From Rachycentron canadum (lineage: Eukaryota; Chordata; Actinopteri; Carangiformes; Rachycentridae), in contig CM076652.1 of assembly GCA_038496675.1 (NCBI GenBank), forward strand, positions 7,216,692 to 7,280,691: a DNA stretch of 64,000 nt, read 5' to 3'. This document shows positions 63,669 through 64,000 of this stretch, piece by piece (position 1 is the stretch's first letter; every line of letters begins with the position of its first letter). The notes under the pieces are model-generated. The model worked only from the letters and a program-made list of their open reading frames with translations. It had not been told where the DNA came from and searched no databases. Position numbers and translations under genes: made by a program.

Positions 63669-64000
63669 GGGACACCCCATTTAAGGCTAAATTATTTATG
63701 AACAGACAGATGCAGCTTTTTATGAAGTTAATAATTGAAAAAAGATGAATTAGAGGGTTGGAGGAGGAAGAGTGAGGGGAAGAGCTGGAGAGAAGTGGTG
63801 GAAAAAAAGGGAGAGACAGCAGAAAGAGGAAAGAAACAGAAGATTTACATTGAACCAACTCAAAATGGAGGGCTGCCCTCCTCGCCCTCCTTTCTTCTTA
63901 CTGTATCATCTATATTTCTGCTGTGTCTCTTGACATTCCTCCTCTTTTTCTTTATTTTTCTACACTACTATTGCTCATCTTCATTTTCTCTTCAGCCTCT

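Larger units (their letters stand above)
45970..64000 (-). other. gnao1: gnao1 intron upstream of exon 4 (continues past the window)
   Basis: At least 18 kb upstream of exon 4. I looked on the minus strand for the expected exon 3 (residues about 54-101), the short P-loop exon 2 and the CpG-rich exon 1, and found none. It holds many microsatellites, a pyrimidine-rich block (52769-53408), a decayed hAT copy, and a few candidate nested exons listed separately. Apart from those the sequence looks non-coding. Confidence 0.75.

Noticed and set aside
46000..64000. Search for gnao1 exons 3, 2 and 1
   Set aside because: No match on the minus strand to the expected helical-domain start, P-loop or N-terminal coding sequence; judged to lie outside the window.

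Overview
The window is vertebrate and almost certainly teleost genomic DNA. It is AT-rich, has long (CA/GT)n and (GA/CT)n microsatellites, contains degraded teleost-type interspersed repeats, and carries one protein-coding gene split into short exons with canonical GT-AG introns. The one securely identified gene lies on the minus strand. It is the 3' two thirds of gnao1, the alpha subunit of the heterotrimeric G protein Go. Which teleost co-orthologue it is (a or b) cannot be told from this window. Layout along the minus strand, in transcription order: exon 4 (45809-45969), exon 5 (38901-39029), exon 6 (37816-37945), then two tandem alternative terminal exon pairs. The first pair is 7B (32704-32857) with 8B (30662-30849), giving GoB/alpha-o2. 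The second pair is 7A (24267-24420) with 8A (21427-21614), giving GoA/alpha-o1. Exon lengths 161, 129, 130, 154 and 188 nt and all phases fit exactly. Together they encode residues 102-354 of the 354-residue protein, in both isoforms. Exons 1-3 (N-terminus, P-loop, start of the helical domain) were not found and should lie beyond the right edge, so the introns upstream of exon 4 span more than 18 kb. A long GoA 3' UTR probably runs left from 21426 to about 18.5-19.6 kb. Region by region: 1-4510 holds a possible short plus-strand transcription unit, with an NRF1-like site near 64, a donor at 326 and a terminal exon with a polyA signal at 4300-4505. 10537-11775 holds a possible minus-strand promoter (ZNF143-like site) with two non-diagnostic 5' exons. 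11.8-18.5 kb is intergenic with repeat debris. 18.5-46 kb is gnao1 exons, introns and 3' UTR, including a TIR-bounded MITE-like element inside intron 7A-8A. 46-64 kb is gnao1 intron, with a decayed hAT transposase at 60.85-61.82 kb and several candidate nested exons. The best candidate is a plus-strand, phase-compatible exon pair separated by a 106-bp intron at 62390-62650. How it works together: exons 4-6 give the helical domain, switch I and switch II. The choice between 7B-8B and 7A-8A then swaps residues 242-354, including the guanine-base-binding NKKD and TCAT motifs and the receptor-contacting C-terminus, while both forms keep Cys351. No wholly new multi-gene system was recognised. The observations most worth following are the splicing architecture around the duplicated exon pairs, the opposite-strand candidate gene near 62.5 kb, and the recurrent RFX-type sites.
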